DNA of 64,000 bases from Clostridia bacterium (GTDB lineage: Bacteria > Bacillota > Clostridia > Oscillospirales > Acutalibacteraceae), in assembly GCA_017442265.1 (NCBI GenBank), contig JAFSAC010000016.1:1-64000 (forward strand). Direction: 5' to 3'. A program made the position numbers and the translations under genes. Below are positions 15,471 through 23,806 of the stretch, in pieces. The notes beneath the pieces are model-generated. The model ran no database searches, had not been told where the DNA came from, and worked only from the letters and a program-made list of their open reading frames with translations. Each line of letters starts with the position of its first letter. Position 1 is the stretch's first letter.

Positions 15471-15665
15471 TTAGTGACAGCCGCAGCCGTTGTTGCCGCT
15501 CCGAACGACGGTGACGTTGTTACAGCCGCAGTCCCGCGCGGTATCATAGTCGTTGTCACAGCCGCAGTCACAGCCGTTACTTACGGTATTGTTGCCGCAG
15601 TTACCGCCCTCATTGCCGAATAACAGCCACAAAACGATGATGATAAAGAACCATCCGTTACACAT
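15471..15665 (-). CDS. Cys/Asn-rich single-span membrane peptide
   Basis: A 64-residue protein I do not recognise. Residues 5-17 (WFFIIIVLWLLFG) form one membrane span right after MCNG. The rest is short, rich in Asn, Gly and Asp, and contains eight more cysteines in NGCDCGCD, RDCGCN and a terminal NGCGCH. The ribosome site GGAGG is strong and 10 bases from the ATG, which supports real translation. It lies between the terminators of rubrerythrin and aroF. The cysteine pairs could bind metal or form disulphides; there is no evidence beyond composition. Confidence 0.7.
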   Translation of the reverse strand: MCNGWFFIIIVLWLLFGNEGGNCGNNTVSNGCDCGCDNDYDTARDCGCNNVTVVRSGNNGCGCH

Positions 15666-15710
15666 ATTTTTCACCTCCGCTACCAGTATATGCTCCGGCA
15701 GGACAAGGGT

Positions 15711-15742
15711 GAAAAAACCGCCGGTCATTTGACCGGCGGTTA
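15711..15742 (-). terminator. Terminator of the aromatic amino acid operon
   Basis: AACCGCCGGTCA stem, TTTG-type loop, complement; on the minus strand TTTTTT follows. It lies 6 bp past the aroF stop. Confidence 0.88.
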
Positions 15743-15747
15743 TCTTA

Positions 15748-16776
15748 TTACAGTACGTCAGCGATATCGTAGATGAGTTTTTCGGTCTTTTCCCAACCGA
15801 TGCAGGGATCGGTGATCGACTGACCGAATACGTCGCCGTCCACCTTCTGACAGCCGTCCACGAGATAGCTTTCGATCATAAAGCCGCGCACCAATTTCCG
15901 TACGTCCGGGTTATAGCGGCAGCTGTGCAGTACCTCTTTGGCGATACGGATCTGTTCAAGGTATTTCTTGCCGGAGTTGGAATGGTTGGTGTCGATGATG
16001 ACACCCGGATTTTCAAGACCGGAGTCGTTATACAGCGACAGCAGACGCATCAGATCCTCGTAGTGGTAGTTGGGGTAGGCGTGTCCCTCCTGATCCACGT
16101 ATCCGCGTAAGATTGCATGGGTGTAGGGGTTGCCGCCGCTCTTGACCTCCCAGCCACGGTAGCAGAAGGTGTGGGAATGCTGACCGGCGTAAATGGCGTT
16201 CATCATAATGGACAGATCGCCGCTGGTGGGGTTTTTCATACCCGCCGGGATATCCAGCCCGCTGGCGGTCAGCCGGTGCTGTTGGTTCTCCACCGACCGC
16301 GCACCTATCGCCACGTAGGAGAGCAGGTCGCTCAAATACCGGTGGTTTTCCGGGTACAGCATTTCGTCCGCACTGCTCAGTCCGTAGGTGTCCAGCGCTT
16401 TCATGTGCAGTTTCCGGATCGCGATGACCCCCTTGATGAGGTTGGGTTTTTCGTGCGGATCGGGGTAGTGAAGCATCCCCTTGTACCCGGCGCCGGTGGT
16501 GCGGGGTTTGTTGGTGTAGATGCGGGGGATAATGATCAGCTTATCCTGTACCTTATCCTGCACCTCACGCAGTTTTTCAATGTAGGCGAGCACCGCATCC
16601 TCCCGGTCGGCGGAACAAGGACCGATCACCAGTAACATCCGGTTATCCTTGCCTTCAAACACCTCGGCAATCTGCCGGTCACGGTCGGCTTTGATCGCCG
16701 CCGATTGCTCCGACAGCGGGTATTGTCTTTTGATTTCCTGCGGGATCGGGAGTTTTCCCATAAATTCCATTTTCAT
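15748..16776 (-). CDS. aroF: 3-deoxy-7-phosphoheptulonate (DAHP) synthase, AroG/F type
   Basis: Condenses phosphoenolpyruvate and erythrose-4-phosphate, the first shikimate-pathway step. The 342-residue product is a type I-alpha enzyme: LLVIGPCSADRED, IPRIYTNKPRTTGAGYKG, SARSVENQQHR-like AIGARSVENQQHR, and the metal/substrate motif IIDTNHSNSGKK. It has no fused chorismate mutase or ACT domain. It is the last gene of the nine-gene aro operon, 31 bp after tyrA, although it acts first. Confidence 0.95.
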   Translation of the reverse strand: MKMEFMGKLPIPQEIKRQYPLSEQSAAIKADRDRQIAEVFEGKDNRMLLVIGPCSADREDAVLAYIEKLREVQDKVQDKLIIIPRIYTNKPRTTGAGYKGMLHYPDPHEKPNLIKGVIAIRKLHMKALDTYGLSSADEMLYPENHRYLSDLLSYVAIGARSVENQQHRLTASGLDIPAGMKNPTSGDLSIMMNAIYAGQHSHTFCYRGWEVKSGGNPYTHAILRGYVDQEGHAYPNYHYEDLMRLLSLYNDSGLENPGVIIDTNHSNSGKKYLEQIRIAKEVLHSCRYNPDVRKLVRGFMIESYLVDGCQKVDGDVFGQSITDPCIGWEKTEKLIYDIADVL

Positions 16777-16807
16777 CGTATTGATCTCCTTTTTGGGTCA
16801 AGAGGGT

Positions 16808-17674
16808 TTACTCATTTACCTTTTTATCAAACAGCGCCCGGCGGGCGGTGGCATTTCGCATCGCCTCGCGCATGGTATCCACGTCATTGTTTTCCAGCAT
16901 CTGCCGGAGGTCGTTAAAGCTTTCGGAAAAAGCGTTCATGTGCTTTAATAACGCTTCCCGGTTCATCATAAACAGCTCCGACCACATCTTGTCGTTGATG
17001 CGGGCGATCCGGGTGAGATCCCGGAACGAGTCACCGGTGTAATCCTGAAGCTGTGGGGAATCATTACAGTTCATTAAGGTGACGGCGATACAGTGGGTGA
17101 GCTGGGACAAAAAGCCGATCATATCGTCGTGCTTTTCGGGGGACAGCCGGGACACCCGGGCAAAACCGAGCTCCCGTCCTAACTCTTCACACAGCAAGAT
17201 CGCCTCTTCGGTGTTGCGCTCGGTGGGGGTGACAATGTAGTTTGCCTCCCGGAAGATACGCTCGTCGCTGTTTTCCACCCCGTACACTTCCCGGCCCGCC
17301 ATAGGGTGCGCCGGAATAAATTCCACGTCGGGGCGGAGCATCTCCTGTACCGTGTATACGACACTCCCCTTAACGCCGGTGACGTCGGTGAGAACGGTGC
17401 CGGGGGAGAAATGCTGTTGATACTCCCGGATCCAGTCGATAAACACCTTCGGATACAGCGCAAAAACGATCAGTTGCGCCTCCGAGATGAGAGCCGGATC
17501 GGGGAAGGCGGCTCCTTTGTCAATGATATGTTCTTTGATTGCGTAATCGATCGCCTCCTGTCGGCTGTCGATCGCGCTGACCGAATACCCCTTTTTGATC
17601 AGCGCTTTGGCATAACTGCCGCCGATCAGACCGAGACCAACGATCAAAATACGGGGTTTTTGTTCAAGTTTCAT
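16808..17674 (-). CDS. tyrA: Prephenate dehydrogenase
   Basis: Oxidatively decarboxylates prephenate to 4-hydroxyphenylpyruvate on the tyrosine branch. The 288-residue protein has the NAD motif VGLGLIGGSYAKAL, then DVTGVKGSVV, the PAHPMAGREVYG active-site segment and LSQLTHCIAV with the catalytic-type His. It lacks a C-terminal ACT domain, so feedback control through that route is unlikely. It overlaps the end of aroA by 11 bp. Confidence 0.94.
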   Translation of the reverse strand: MKLEQKPRILIVGLGLIGGSYAKALIKKGYSVSAIDSRQEAIDYAIKEHIIDKGAAFPDPALISEAQLIVFALYPKVFIDWIREYQQHFSPGTVLTDVTGVKGSVVYTVQEMLRPDVEFIPAHPMAGREVYGVENSDERIFREANYIVTPTERNTEEAILLCEELGRELGFARVSRLSPEKHDDMIGFLSQLTHCIAVTLMNCNDSPQLQDYTGDSFRDLTRIARINDKMWSELFMMNREALLKHMNAFSESFNDLRQMLENNDVDTMREAMRNATARRALFDKKVNE

Positions 17675-18887
17675 CCGATATAACCTCTTTTACTGGGATA
17701 TGCAGGGCGGAGAGTTTATGAAAAAAGTCGGGGAAGCTTTTGCGAACCGCTTCTGCCCCTTTAATTTCTCCGCCGGTGAGGGTGAGCAGAACGGCAAGGG
17801 ACATCACGATACGGTGATCGTTATGCCCAAAAAGGGTGGCATCCGGTCGGTGAAAATCCACCGGGTCAATGACCACCGAATCTTCGTTTACCGTAACGAC
17901 GGTGCCGAACTTTTTCAGTTCCTCCGCCATAGCCGCCGCTCGATCGCTTTCTTTGATCTTTAAACGGCGGGTGCCGGTGAAGGTCGCCCCCTGTTTTGCC
18001 GCCGCCGCGGCAAACAGCACCGGCCCGAGATCGGGACAGTCGGTAATGTCAATAGTCGGTGTCCCGGTAGCGATCGCCGCCAAATGCCGGGCGTACACCC
18101 GGTCGCCCTGTAAACTGTCGGGGTCAAGTCCGGCAATCTCTATCTCGGAATTCAGCACCGATAACGCACCGAAAAAGGCGGCTCCCGAATAATCCCCCTC
18201 CACCGTTTTATCGGCGGCGCGATACCGCTGATTGCCGGGGATGAGGAGGGTATAGTCATCCTGCCAATGCGCCTTGACACCGAAAGCGGCGAGCGCCGAC
18301 AGGGTGAGGTCAATATACGACCGGCTTTCCACCGGCGGGATCAGGCGAAGGACACTATCCGCCTCCAGTAGCGGCAGGGCAAAGAGCAAGCCGGTGATAA
18401 ACTGACTGCTGATATCCCCCGGAATATCAAACCGGCCGGGGGAAAGCGGTCCTCTGACCGTCACCTGTCCGTTTTGCTGAGCAAAGTGAAGCTTTTGTTT
18501 TTCACACAGGTCGGCATACACCCCCAGCGGGCGGGACAGCAAGGTGTCACTGCCGGTAAAGGCGATTTTCTGCTCGCCGAGCAACGCCAGCGGAATGAAA
18601 AACCGCAGGGTACTGCCACTTTCCCGGCAACCAAGCGGGGTACTCGGTGCGGATTTTTTGGGGTTTACCCCCTGTACCGTGACCGTATCCCCCGATAGGG
18701 TGCATTTCGCTCCTAAAGCGTTTAAGCAATCTATGGTGGCGAGCACGTCCTCGTTGGGAGCGATCCCGGCAATGTGGCTTACCCCTTCGGACAGACCGGC
18801 GCCGATGAGCAGGCGGTGCGCCATACTTTTGGACGGGGGTGCTGTCACCCTGCCGGTGGTGACCCCCGGTTCAATGCGAATGTTCAT
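17664..18887 (-). CDS. aroA: 3-phosphoshikimate 1-carboxyvinyltransferase (EPSP synthase)
   Basis: Transfers enolpyruvyl from PEP to shikimate-3-phosphate. The 407-residue protein has PPSKSMAHRLLIGAGLS near the N terminus, the PEP loop GCRESGSTLRFF (in place of the LGNAGTA of class I enzymes), and the C-terminal IKESDRAAAMAEEL and HNDHRIVMSLAV motifs. The start overlaps the aroQ stop by 4 bp, and its own end overlaps tyrA. Confidence 0.95.
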   Translation of the reverse strand: MNIRIEPGVTTGRVTAPPSKSMAHRLLIGAGLSEGVSHIAGIAPNEDVLATIDCLNALGAKCTLSGDTVTVQGVNPKKSAPSTPLGCRESGSTLRFFIPLALLGEQKIAFTGSDTLLSRPLGVYADLCEKQKLHFAQQNGQVTVRGPLSPGRFDIPGDISSQFITGLLFALPLLEADSVLRLIPPVESRSYIDLTLSALAAFGVKAHWQDDYTLLIPGNQRYRAADKTVEGDYSGAAFFGALSVLNSEIEIAGLDPDSLQGDRVYARHLAAIATGTPTIDITDCPDLGPVLFAAAAAKQGATFTGTRRLKIKESDRAAAMAEELKKFGTVVTVNEDSVVIDPVDFHRPDATLFGHNDHRIVMSLAVLLTLTGGEIKGAEAVRKSFPDFFHKLSALHIPVKEVISDET

Positions 18888-19327
18888 ACCGTTTCCTCAA
18901 TGTGGCGGCAGAGAATGTCCACCGCTTCCAGATAACCGTCAAATCCGTGCCCGGTAATGGTGGCGATACAGGCAGACCGCACAAAGCTTACCTGTCGGAA
19001 ATCCTCCCGTTCCTCCACCTTGGAGATATGCACCTCCACCGCCGGGAGCGACACCGCTTTCAGGGCATCGAGCAGGGCCACACTGGTGTGGGTATAGGCG
19101 GCAGGGTTGATGATAATGCCGTCGGTGCCGTCTTTGAGAGCCGCCTGAATACGGTCGACAAGGTCCCCTTCCTGGTTGGATTGATAGAAGGTAACGTTAA
19201 TCCCCTTTTGCTCACAGTAGGTTTGAATCTTTTGAAGCAGGGCTTCGTAGGTGCCGTTGCCGTAATGCTGCGGCTCCCGCACCCCGAGCAAATTGAGATT
19301 CGGTCCGTTGATGACACAGATGTTCAT
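18884..19327 (-). CDS. aroQ: 3-dehydroquinate dehydratase, type II
   Basis: Dehydrates 3-dehydroquinate to 3-dehydroshikimate. At 147 residues it is of normal type II length. The opening INGPNLNLLGVREPQHYGNGTY holds the catalytic Tyr/Arg loop, NPAAYTHTSVALLDAL the catalytic His, and EVHISKVEEREDFR the lid region. It overlaps both neighbours by 4 bp (aroEK upstream, aroA downstream), pointing to translational coupling. Confidence 0.96.
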   Translation of the reverse strand: MNICVINGPNLNLLGVREPQHYGNGTYEALLQKIQTYCEQKGINVTFYQSNQEGDLVDRIQAALKDGTDGIIINPAAYTHTSVALLDALKAVSLPAVEVHISKVEEREDFRQVSFVRSACIATITGHGFDGYLEAVDILCRHIEETV

Positions 19328-20562
19328 TCAAAAAAACTCCTTTGCACCGCATCCGCTACCGCATCGGGGGTGTCTCCGGCGGCAATGGCGGTATCGGCGG
19401 TGGTAAGATAGGTGACAAAGCGCTCGCAAAACCGTGCTTTGATCGCCTCGATAGAATCGGCGAGCGGGCGGTCGTCGGTGGGAACAAGCTGTTCCACCGG
19501 ACGGTTCAAAAAGAACAGCCGTCCACTCGATTTCAGATAATCCACGTTTTCCGGCCGCAGAACCGCCCCACCGCCGGTGGCGATCACCGCCCCGGTGAGA
19601 GAGGACAGCTTTTTGATCACCGCCGTTTCAAGATCACGGAACGCTTTTTCGCCCTGTTCCCGGAAAATGGTGGGAATATCGGTGCCGGCCTCCCGGACGA
19701 TCTCCTCGTCGGTATCGATAAAGGGACGGGACAGTTTTTCGGCGAGCCGTTTGCCGACGGTGGATTTCCCGCTGCCCGGCATCCCGGTCAACACGATGTT
19801 TTCCTTGTCGGTCAGCAACCGCCGGTACACCTCTTCCGCCTTTTCGGGCGGGCAGGTGGTGTTGGTAAAGATCTCCATAGCGATCACCGCCTGCATTACC
19901 AGCATATACAGTCCCCCGGTCGCCGGAATGCCGGCCGAGAGCGCCCGAAGCACCAGGGGGGTACGCAACGGATTGTATACCGCATCGATCACCCCCGACA
20001 GGTTCGGGAACTTCAAAGGATCGATCGGCATCCCCTCCTCGCGGGAATACATACCGCGCGGGGTGGTGTTGATGATGATGTCAGCATCGGTGTGGTCAGA
20101 TAACGCCTTATCGTAGGTGAGCGCCCCGTCCCGCCCACTGCGGCTTACTTTGTAAATAGAAGCCGCCATAAGGTGGGTGGCTACCGCATAGGCGGTGTTG
20201 GACGTCCCGCCGGTGCCGAGGATCAGCACCTTTTTGCCGCCGAGCGAAATGCCGGCGTGCCGGATGAGGGCGCACATACCGCCAAAATCGGTGTTGTAGC
20301 CGTATAGTTCACCGTCTTTATTCACCACGGTGTTGACCGCCCCGATCGCTCTCGCCTGTTCGCTGATAAAGGAGAGGTAGGGCATCACCGCTTGCTTGTA
20401 GGGAATGGTGACGTTGATGCCTTGGAAGCCCCGTTTGGTTAAAAAGGCATCCAGATCGTCCGGCGCCACTTCGTGCAGGATATAATCGTACGACGAAAGC
20501 TGTCGGTGTATTTCCTGTGAAAAGCTGTGGGTGAGATGCTCACCGATACAGCCGTACTGCAT
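19324..20562 (-). CDS. aroE-aroK: Bifunctional shikimate dehydrogenase - shikimate kinase fusion
   Basis: Two consecutive shikimate-pathway steps in one 412-residue chain. Residues 1-250 are AroE: LTHSFSQEIH substrate loop, NVTIPYK with the catalytic Lys, NTDFGG with the catalytic Asp, and a GTGGTSNT nucleotide loop. Residues 254-412 are AroK: Walker A GMPGSGKSTVGK, DTDEEI, ATGGGAVLR and the lid TDDRPL. The linker is only a few residues. The start at 20562 follows GGGAGG. Channeling between the domains is possible but unproven. Confidence 0.95.
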   Translation of the reverse strand: MQYGCIGEHLTHSFSQEIHRQLSSYDYILHEVAPDDLDAFLTKRGFQGINVTIPYKQAVMPYLSFISEQARAIGAVNTVVNKDGELYGYNTDFGGMCALIRHAGISLGGKKVLILGTGGTSNTAYAVATHLMAASIYKVSRSGRDGALTYDKALSDHTDADIIINTTPRGMYSREEGMPIDPLKFPNLSGVIDAVYNPLRTPLVLRALSAGIPATGGLYMLVMQAVIAMEIFTNTTCPPEKAEEVYRRLLTDKENIVLTGMPGSGKSTVGKRLAEKLSRPFIDTDEEIVREAGTDIPTIFREQGEKAFRDLETAVIKKLSSLTGAVIATGGGAVLRPENVDYLKSSGRLFFLNRPVEQLVPTDDRPLADSIEAIKARFCERFVTYLTTADTAIAAGDTPDAVADAVQRSFFE

Positions 20563-20578
20563 ACTGGTTCCTCCCGGA

Positions 20579-21688
20579 TTACAGAGTTTCGGTGTCCTGC
20601 GGGGCGAGGTAGTCGGTACCAAACCGCATACACAGCGCATCGCACAGCGCAATGGCGGTCACCGCATCGATGACGATCCGCGCCCGATGCACGATCGCCG
20701 GATCGTGCCGTCCGCGGATGCGCAGTTCCACGTCCTGCTGATTTTTGATATCCACCGTTTTTTGCGCTTTGGCAATGGAGGGGGTGGGTTTTACCGCCGA
20801 GCGGAACAGAATCGGCATCCCGTTCGAAATACCGCCGCCAATCCCGCCGCCGTGGTTAGTTTCGGTCACCACCCGGCCGTCCAAATACCGAAGCGGATCG
20901 TTCGCTTCACTGCCTCGCTTGTCCGAAAGAGCAAAGCCGTCGCCGAATTCCACCCCTTTGATACCGGGAACCGAGAAGAGGATGTGGGAGAGGGTACTTT
21001 CCAGCGTGTCAAACCACGGCTCGCCCACCCCGGCAGGCATACCGAGAACGGCGGTTTCCAATATCCCGCCAACGCTGTCCCCGTCCTCCCGGGCGGCTAA
21101 GATCGCTTGCTTCATTTTCTCGCCGGCATCCCCGTTTAACACCGGAAAGCTGGCGGTTTCCAGCGCCCGCAGATCGGCCGGCAGATCGTCAAACGGACGG
21201 TCGTTGATCCCGGCACAGCGGGCGATATGGGTACCGAGTAAGATTCCCCGACCGGAAAGAGCGGTCATACAGATCGCCCCCGCCGCGGTTAGCGCCGCGG
21301 TGATGCGGCCGGAAAAATGACCGCCGCCGCGGGTATCCTGAAAGCCGTGATATTTACACATAGCGGGGTAATCTGCGTGTCCCGGGCGCATCAGCGATTG
21401 CATCTGCTGGTAGTCGGCGCTGTGGGTGTCCCCGTTTTTGATGATAAGGGCGATCGGGGTGCCGGTGGTCCGTCCGTTCAGCACTCCGCTCAAAAATTCC
21501 ACCACGTCTGCTTCTTTGCGGGCGGTGGAGATCGCACCGCCGGGTTGCCGCAGCTGCATCATCCGGCGGATATTCTCTTCATCCACCGGGATGCCGGGGG
21601 CGAGTCCGTCGATGACCGCCCCGATAGCCGGTCCGTGGCTTTCCCCGAACAGGGTGACCGATACGCTTTGTCCGAATGTATTTTTCAT
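20579..21688 (-). CDS. aroC: Chorismate synthase
   Basis: Converts EPSP to chorismate using reduced FMN. The 369-residue protein has the signatures GESHGPAIG near the N terminus, the RPGHADY segment, GGGHFSGRITA, and the C-terminal RGRHDP. The start at 21688 is 9 bases after AAAGGA and 2 bp past the aroB stop; an ATG two codons earlier overlaps that stop. Confidence 0.95.
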   Translation of the reverse strand: MKNTFGQSVSVTLFGESHGPAIGAVIDGLAPGIPVDEENIRRMMQLRQPGGAISTARKEADVVEFLSGVLNGRTTGTPIALIIKNGDTHSADYQQMQSLMRPGHADYPAMCKYHGFQDTRGGGHFSGRITAALTAAGAICMTALSGRGILLGTHIARCAGINDRPFDDLPADLRALETASFPVLNGDAGEKMKQAILAAREDGDSVGGILETAVLGMPAGVGEPWFDTLESTLSHILFSVPGIKGVEFGDGFALSDKRGSEANDPLRYLDGRVVTETNHGGGIGGGISNGMPILFRSAVKPTPSIAKAQKTVDIKNQQDVELRIRGRHDPAIVHRARIVIDAVTAIALCDALCMRFGTDYLAPQDTETL

Positions 21689-21690
21689 AT

Positions 21691-22713
21691 TCATCCGTCC
21701 TTTCTGGATAGGGCGTTTTGGACCGTTTCCCGGAAACTGTCCAGTGGCAAAGCACACATTTCAAATTTCCCCGGTGCCTCCGACCGAATGACCGTGATGG
21801 TGTCCCCGTCCAGTTTTTTGTCGTGGGAAAGGGCTTCCCACACCGCTTCAAACTCCACCTCACAGGTCACCGGGAGGGAGAGCTTTTGAAGCACCGATTT
21901 CACGCGAGGACGAAGGGCGTCACCGCACATCGGGAGCATCCCGAGGGCAACACATTCGCCGTGCAAGAGCTGGTGCAAACCGGCGGCACTTTCGATGCCG
22001 TGCCCAATGGTGTGTCCGAAATTCAGCACCCGGCGAAGTCCCGCCTCTTTTTCGTCCTCTTTCACCACCTGCGCTTTGATACGCAGGGATTTTTCAATGA
22101 CCGTGTCGATCTTTTCGATCGGATTTTCACTTTCAAAAAGGGTGAAAAGTTGTTCATCAAAGGTGACCGCCATTTTCACCGCTTCGGCGAGCCCGTTTGA
22201 AATCTGCCGCGGCGGGAGGGTGTTGAGCACCTCGGGGTCGATCACCACCGCTTTCGGCTGATAAAAGGCACCGACGCAGTTTTTGATCGCATCCATATTC
22301 ACCGCTACCTTGCCGCCGATGGAGGAATCCACCTGGGACAGTACGGTGGTGGGGATATTGTAAAAATCAATGCCGCGCAGGAAGGACGCCGCCGCAAAGC
22401 CGGCGAGGTCGCCAACCACCCCGCCGCCGACCGCCACCACGCAGTCGGTACGGGTAAAGTGATGCTGAAGCATCACCCGGCAAAGCTGTTCCAGCCGGGC
22501 AAAGGATTTGCTTTCCTCCCCGGTCGGCACGGTGACGATTACCGGGTCTTGGCACCCGTCGGCCACCGTTTTGGCATATTGTGCCGGCACCCCGTCATCG
22601 GTGACGATGAGTACCCGGCGATCAAGCTTTAAATACTCGTTCAGCCGGGAAAGGGCGCCGCGCTCTAAAATAATGGGGTAGCTGTTTTTCCCCAGTTCTA
22701 CCGGTATAATCAT
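21691..22713 (-). CDS. aroB: 3-dehydroquinate synthase
   Basis: Cyclises DAHP to 3-dehydroquinate with NAD and a divalent metal. The 340-residue protein contains the family core VAVGGGVVGDLAGFAAASFLRG, PTTVLSQVDSSIGGK, and metal ligands in GLAEAVK, LNFGHTIGHGIE and the LLHGECVALGM segment. It is slightly shorter than the usual 355-365 residues. It sits 13 bp after pheA. Confidence 0.95.
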   Translation of the reverse strand: MIIPVELGKNSYPIILERGALSRLNEYLKLDRRVLIVTDDGVPAQYAKTVADGCQDPVIVTVPTGEESKSFARLEQLCRVMLQHHFTRTDCVVAVGGGVVGDLAGFAAASFLRGIDFYNIPTTVLSQVDSSIGGKVAVNMDAIKNCVGAFYQPKAVVIDPEVLNTLPPRQISNGLAEAVKMAVTFDEQLFTLFESENPIEKIDTVIEKSLRIKAQVVKEDEKEAGLRRVLNFGHTIGHGIESAAGLHQLLHGECVALGMLPMCGDALRPRVKSVLQKLSLPVTCEVEFEAVWEALSHDKKLDGDTITVIRSEAPGKFEMCALPLDSFRETVQNALSRKDG

Positions 22714-22726
22714 AGTCTTCCTTCTT

Positions 22727-23806
22727 TCAGGCGTAGGAACCGACCGTTTTCAGCCGGTCACAGCACACCGCCAATTCTTCCAGCATACACTTTCCTTCGT
22801 AGCTGTGGATATTCCCTTCCGCCTCGACGTAGAAATAGTACTGCCACAGCAGTTCCTTCATCGGACGACTGCGAAGGGTACGCATATTAAAGCCGTGTGC
22901 GCCGAGGATGTTCAGCGCCCGCGCGAGTGACCCCGCTTCGTTTCGCACCGTGAACATCAGCACGAAATGGGCGCCGGGGGTTTTTGCCACCTGGCGGTTT
23001 TCCGAGCGGGAGAGCACCGCAAAGCGGGTGGTGTTGTTCTGCGCCTCATTGATGCTGGAGGCCAGCACCGACAGTCCGTATAGCTGGGCGCTGTCCTCAC
23101 TGGCAATGGCGGCAATGGTCGGGTCGTTCTTTTCTGCCACGTATTTCGCGGCAAGGGCGGTGTTGTCAAAGGACATCTCTTTGAGCCCGTGCGCCTTGAT
23201 GAATTTATCGCATTGGCTGAGCGCCTGCGGATGACTGATCACCGTTTTGATCTGATCGAGGGTCGCTCCCGGGATCGCCACTAAATCCTGCGATACGCTG
23301 AGAGCCAGCGTGCCGTTGATAAACAGGGGACCGGAGAACAAAAGGTCGGTCACCTGACCCACCTCGCCGGCATAGCTGTTTTCCAGCGGGAGGATGACGG
23401 TGTCGCAATCGCCGTTTACCACCGCGTTATAAGCATCTTTGAAATTGGAGTAAGAAATTTTTTCCGCATCCGGGAACAGCCGGGTGGCGGCAATGTGCGC
23501 GAAAGCCCCTTCCACCCCGCTGTAAGCGACCCGCATCCCTTCGATCAGCCGCCGCTGATACCGGCGGGATACGTTCATCGTCTGCTGTAAAAAGTCGGTG
23601 TAATACCCGCGAAGTTCATCCGATTCCACCCGCTCGGAGCCGGTGCGGATCACCTCTTCCTCCCGGGCGGTGTCCAAAATGGGCATCCCGTGTTCCTTTT
23701 TGAATTCCGCCACCGCGGCGACCGCTTCCATTCGCTGAACGAAAAGCTGAGCCATTTTGGCATCGATATCGGTAATGGCCTTGCGGGCCGTGAGTAATTT
23801 GTCCAT
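22727..23806 (-). CDS. pheA: Bifunctional chorismate mutase / prephenate dehydratase
   Basis: Makes prephenate and then phenylpyruvate. Residues 1-85 are an AroQ-type chorismate mutase (ITDIDAKMAQLFVQRM). Residues about 110-285 are prephenate dehydratase (RVAYSGVEGAFAH, GDCDTVILPLENSYAG). Residues about 290-359 are an ACT domain (FTVRNEAGSLARAL). The usual ESRP phenylalanine-binding motif reads RSRPMK here, so feedback inhibition may differ. It begins directly after the aminotransferase stop and supplies prephenate to TyrA as well. Confidence 0.94.
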   Translation of the reverse strand: MDKLLTARKAITDIDAKMAQLFVQRMEAVAAVAEFKKEHGMPILDTAREEEVIRTGSERVESDELRGYYTDFLQQTMNVSRRYQRRLIEGMRVAYSGVEGAFAHIAATRLFPDAEKISYSNFKDAYNAVVNGDCDTVILPLENSYAGEVGQVTDLLFSGPLFINGTLALSVSQDLVAIPGATLDQIKTVISHPQALSQCDKFIKAHGLKEMSFDNTALAAKYVAEKNDPTIAAIASEDSAQLYGLSVLASSINEAQNNTTRFAVLSRSENRQVAKTPGAHFVLMFTVRNEAGSLARALNILGAHGFNMRTLRSRPMKELLWQYYFYVEAEGNIHSYEGKCMLEELAVCCDRLKTVGSYA

